From Spirochaetaceae bacterium (GTDB taxonomy: Bacteria > Spirochaetota > Spirochaetia > SZUA-6 > RPPD01), in NCBI GenBank assembly GCA_003818675.1, contig RPPD01000063.1, positions 1 to 8,651 of the forward strand: a DNA stretch of 8,651 nucleotides. The letters are read 5' to 3'. Of this stretch, positions 5,772 to 8,651 are shown in pieces (the stretch's first letter is position 1; every line of letters starts with the position of its first letter). A program made the position numbers and the translations under genes. The notes under the pieces were generated by a model. That model was not told where the DNA came from, ran no database searches, and was given only the letters and a program-made list of their open reading frames with translations.

Positions 5772-8651
5772 TTTTTTCTCCTGAAGTAGCGCATGAATAC
5801 CTGTGGAATGACAAACAGCGAGAGGATTGTGGAGAGGAAGAGGCCTCCAAGAATGGCCACGGACATGGAACTCTGCGATGATCTCTGAAAGGGATCAATT
5901 GCTATGGGGACAAGTGCCATTACTGTTGTCAAAACAGTAATGCTGATTGCCTTCAGCCTTTCACTGCTTCCCCTGTAAATGCTGTATATCGCATTGCATC
6001 CCGCCTGGATTTTTGTCTTGTAATTTTCAAACAGGATAATCGAGTTGTTGACAACCACTCCCAGAAGAACCAGTATCCCGAGACTGGAGCTCAGGTTTAT
6101 GGATTTTCCAAAGACAAACAGACCGAGCGTGATTCCGGAAAATGACAATGGAAGTGAAAGCATGAGAAACAGCGGCATGGTAAAAGATTCGAACTGGGCG
6201 CCCAGCACCAGATAGAGGAGAAAAATCGAGAGCAGGAATATCAATATGATGCGGGGGAGATTTTGCTCAAATGCCGATGCCGCCATTGATTCAACGCGCG
6301 GATCCTGCCTGATTATATTGTCAACAAGCCTGTCGGCCGCAGAAGCGGTTGCGGTATTCTGGGAAAGTTCTATGAAGGCAACATCCTTGCGGTCAATGCG
6401 GATAATGCTGCCAAACCCCTTTTCAGATGTGATTGAAGCAATATCCTGGAGCTTTATCCTGCCTCCCTCGGAGTTGACCATCTCAATGAGATTCAGCTGG
6501 CTGGCGCTTCCGCGGTCCTGCTCGCGCAGGCGGATTCTCATGTCTATTTCACGGCCTTCGGTGAAATATTTTGAGGGATACAATCCGTCAAGATATCCGC
6601 GGAGCGTGTTGGAGACTGTTGCCACGGAAATATTGTTCCTGATCAACGTGTCACGGTCAGGCACAAGGGTGATTCCGGGTTTGCTTTTTGCGGGGATTAC
6701 GGAAGCAGTGGAAAAAAATTCCGATTCAACAAGCCTGGATTTTATCCGGGACGCATGCGCAAGCGCGTCGGCAGTGTCAGCCCCGGCCACAGAGAGCACT
6801 GTCCCGGAAGTGTCTATGCCCAAAAGCGGGGCAATAATATCATCAGGCAGGGAGACGATTATTTCAGCGTTTGGCATCTGCAAAAGGTATTTCAGCTCTC
6901 CCATCGTTTTGAAAACCGTAGATGAGCCTTCCTTCAAATGAACGGACATGTGTATGCGCTCAATGCTTTCACGCGGATTGGCCAGGAAGTAGGGATCATC
7001 GTTTTCTCCGCCAGCGCGGGCAATTACGCTTTCAGTCTGTGAAAGCAGAAGCGTGCGCTCGGACAATCCCGCAGCGACCCGTTCCATATAATCTATGGAA
7101 GTACCGGGCGGAAGGATGACAGTCACATTGACTTCGCGAGTGTCTATCTGAGGCATGAACTCATACTTTATTCCGAAAAGAACCAGGGCGCCCAGGACAA
7201 AGATAACTGCCAGTCCCGCGGCCATGACAAGCGGTTTGCGCAACACAAAGCGCAGCAGGGACCTGTATTGCTTTTCAATTTTGGCAAAGCTGTCCTGTTG
7301 GGGTTTTTCTTTCTTTGCAGAACGTTTGATTGAATTGGCGAGCAGGTAAAGAACAGGGACCAGGGTGATTGATACAACAAATGATGCAAGCTGGGCAAAG
7401 CAGACGGATAAGGCAAGATCCGTATAAAGCGCGCCTACAATCCCGGGGAGAAAAATAATGGGGATAAACACAACAAGTGATGTCAAGGTTGAGCCGAGCG
7501 AGGGGCCGGCCATTTCACTTGCAAAATCAATTATATTTTTTTGCGTGCGGTCTTTTCTTAAGGGAATTCTCCGGTCCAGGTTTTCAAGAACAACAACGCT
7601 GTTGTCAACCATCATGCCTATCCCCAGGGCAAGACCGCCTATTGACATCGTGTTAAGGGAGCTTCCGGCAACGCGCAGAAGGAGCAGGGAAATTATGATT
7701 GAGAAAGGGATTGACGCTGTGAGAATCATGGAAATTGAAAGTTTGCGCACAAAAAGCAGAATTATGACAAAAGCAATCAGCGTGCCGATGATGCCTGAAA
7801 TTACAAGATCGCTGATGGATGAAGAAATGATTTGTGAAGTATCCTTGGTGATTATGAACTCAAGATCATTGCCGTATGACTGTGAAAGATCTGCCAGGGC
7901 ATCCTGGATGTTTTTGGAAACCTTTACCGGGCTTTCCCCGCCCTTGCGGTGGACTAGCAGCGCAATTCCTTCCTTCCCGTTAAAAAGGAAAAACGAGCTT
8001 TTCTCGTGAACGCCGCGCCTGATTTCCGCAATTTCACCAAGCCTGACGCGGCCGCCCTGCTCTGTGTTGCCAACAACGAGCCTTCCTATGTCCTGTTCGC
8101 TTTTGAAGCGGCCTTCTGTTTTCAAAAGAAACTCTGTTTCACCTTCTATAAATGAGCCCGCGGGAAAATCGTAATTGCTCTGGGCAAGCACATCTGCCAC
8201 CGAGTCAATCATGATTCCGCGGCCCAGGGTTTTTTCAAGGTCCATGCTGATCTGGACTTCCTCGCGCGTTCCGCCGAGAAGCACAATGGACCCCACGCCT
8301 GTAACCTGCTGAAGCCGCGTTTTGATTTCTTTTTCAGCGATCCTGTAGGCGAGGGTGTTGTCACCCTTTTTGGAAAATACGCCTACCCAGAGCACGGGTT
8401 CCTCGCCGGGATTTATGGGCAATACCATGGGTTTCTTGGAGTCCGAAGGCAGCGAAGGGTAGACGAGATCTATGGTTTCACGGGTTTCCACGGCCGCCAT
8501 CATCATGTCAGTGCCCCAATGAAACTCCAGTTCCACTGTGGCTATTCCCTCGCGTGAGACCGAGGTGATGGAGCGTATCCCCTTTACGGATGAAAGCCCG
8601 TTTTCAATTGGGGTTGTCAGAAGATCCTTGACCTGGGCCGGCGGAAGGCCC
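5768..8651 (-). CDS. RND efflux permease, HAE1/AcrB-like (first of a tandem pair), 5' end beyond the window
   Basis: The frame is open through the right edge, giving 960 visible residues. Aligning its PIENGLSSVKGI segment with PLENAISVIPGI of the downstream permease suggests about 52 residues are missing, including TM1, for a full length near 1010. The visible order is first periplasmic loop, TM2-6 (from about residue 280), TM7 (about 472-495), second periplasmic loop, and TM8-12 (from about 800 to the end). TM4 reads GIGMMVDNSVVVLEN; visible residue D349 matches AcrB D407, with Asn in place of D408. TM10 reads GVVVNNSIILFEN, with N868 in place of AcrB K940, and TM11 (ERLKAISIT) has Lys at the AcrB R971 position. 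LYLVLGAQFESF is the typical TM8-TM9 boundary. An in-frame GTG at 8536 is internal, because the 38 codons before it are conserved RND sequence. The two permeases are clearly divergent, not a recent duplication. Adaptor and outer-membrane channel genes may lie further upstream. Confidence 0.92.
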   Translation of the reverse strand, partial: GLPPAQVKDLLTTPIENGLSSVKGIRSITSVSREGIATVELEFHWGTDMMMAAVETRETIDLVYPSLPSDSKKPMVLPINPGEEPVLWVGVFSKKGDNTLAYRIAEKEIKTRLQQVTGVGSIVLLGGTREEVQISMDLEKTLGRGIMIDSVADVLAQSNYDFPAGSFIEGETEFLLKTEGRFKSEQDIGRLVVGNTEQGGRVRLGEIAEIRRGVHEKSSFFLFNGKEGIALLVHRKGGESPVKVSKNIQDALADLSQSYGNDLEFIITKDTSQIISSSISDLVISGIIGTLIAFVIILLFVRKLSISMILTASIPFSIIISLLLLRVAGSSLNTMSIGGLALGIGMMVDNSVVVLENLDRRIPLRKDRTQKNIIDFASEMAGPSLGSTLTSLVVFIPIIFLPGIVGALYTDLALSVCFAQLASFVVSITLVPVLYLLANSIKRSAKKEKPQQDSFAKIEKQYRSLLRFVLRKPLVMAAGLAVIFVLGALVLFGIKYEFMPQIDTREVNVTVILPPGTSIDYMERVAAGLSERTLLLSQTESVIARAGGENDDPYFLANPRESIERIHMSVHLKEGSSTVFKTMGELKYLLQMPNAEIIVSLPDDIIAPLLGIDTSGTVLSVAGADTADALAHASRIKSRLVESEFFSTASVIPAKSKPGITLVPDRDTLIRNNISVATVSNTLRGYLDGLYPSKYFTEGREIDMRIRLREQDRGSASQLNLIEMVNSEGGRIKLQDIASITSEKGFGSIIRIDRKDVAFIELSQNTATASAADRLVDNIIRQDPRVESMAASAFEQNLPRIILIFLLSIFLLYLVLGAQFESFTMPLFLMLSLPLSFSGITLGLFVFGKSINLSSSLGILVLLGVVVNNSIILFENYKTKIQAGCNAIYSIYRGSSERLKAISITVLTTVMALVPIAIDPFQRSSQSSMSVAILGGLFLSTILSLFVIPQVFMRYFRRKK
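5778..5782 (-). promoter_or_regulatory. internal ribosome binding site of the second permease
   Basis: The minus strand reads AGGAG followed by six A residues and then GTG. The site lies inside the last codons of the upstream permease. It supports the GTG start and allows re-initiation after the upstream TGA. Confidence 0.75.

Noticed and set aside
6246..6941. 231-codon plus-strand ORF opposite the first permease
   Set aside because: It lies wholly within the periplasmic-loop and TM coding sequence of the permease on the other strand. Its composition is that of a shadow frame, and no family motif is visible.
7458..8009. 183-codon plus-strand ORF opposite the first permease
   Set aside because: It is antisense to conserved RND sequence, is rich in Arg, Ser and Ile as complementary-frame shadows are, and has no recognisable domain.
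8534..8536. GTG as the start of the first permease
   Set aside because: The frame stays open to the window edge, and the 38 upstream codons encode conserved RND N-terminal sequence (PIENGLSSVKGI), so this is an internal valine.
2754..8651. The two RND frames as one gene split by a frameshift, or as a recent duplication
   Set aside because: Each frame has its own TM2-6 and TM8-12 sets and its own TM4 and TM10 motifs, and their sequences are strongly diverged.
1..8651. CRISPR arrays, insertion sequences, tRNA or rRNA genes
   Set aside because: No regularly spaced repeats, transposase-like frames, terminal inverted repeats with target duplications, or tRNA/rRNA-like segments were seen.

Overview
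The window reads as ordinary chromosomal DNA from a diderm (double-membrane) bacterium of moderate G+C. It holds an arginine biosynthesis gene, a TPR-containing lipoprotein gene and most of a two-permease RND efflux operon. The relaxed lipobox of the lipoprotein (T-I-S-C) and the tandem RND permease pair fit a spirochaete or a similar deep diderm lineage. This assignment is inference only; no rRNA or other phylogenetic marker is present.

Region 1-238: the first ~80 bases probably carry the 3' end of an unidentified plus-strand gene. The rest is the control region of argC. It contains two ARG-box-like 14-mers (188-201 and 209-222) whose centres lie 21 bp apart, the spacing known for paired ArgR operators. 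They overlap the best sigma70-type promoter and lie just upstream of a good ribosome binding site. Region 239-1201: argC, a short (type 2) N-acetyl-gamma-glutamyl-phosphate reductase. No other arg gene is adjacent.

Region 1202-1324: an intergenic spacer with a candidate promoter (perfect TTGACA) for the next gene and a 20-codon ORF with a strong Shine-Dalgarno. Region 1325-2737: a 470-aa lipoprotein with N-terminal TPR-like helical repeats and a C-terminal half I do not recognise.

Region 2754-8651, minus strand: two tandem RND-superfamily (HAE1/AcrB-like) inner-membrane permease genes joined by a 4-base GTGA overlap. The upstream one runs off the right edge and lacks roughly its first 50 codons. 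The pair converges on the lipoprotein gene across a 16-bp gap with no visible terminator. The arrangement suggests a heteromeric permease as in MdtBC, with adaptor and outer-membrane channel genes probably beyond the right edge. Both permeases keep only the first of the two TM4 aspartates and have Asn where AcrB has the TM10 lysine.

I found no mobile element, CRISPR array, RNA gene or clearly unprecedented system. The most informative signals are the tandem ARG boxes, the coupled RND pair and the uncharacterised lipoprotein.
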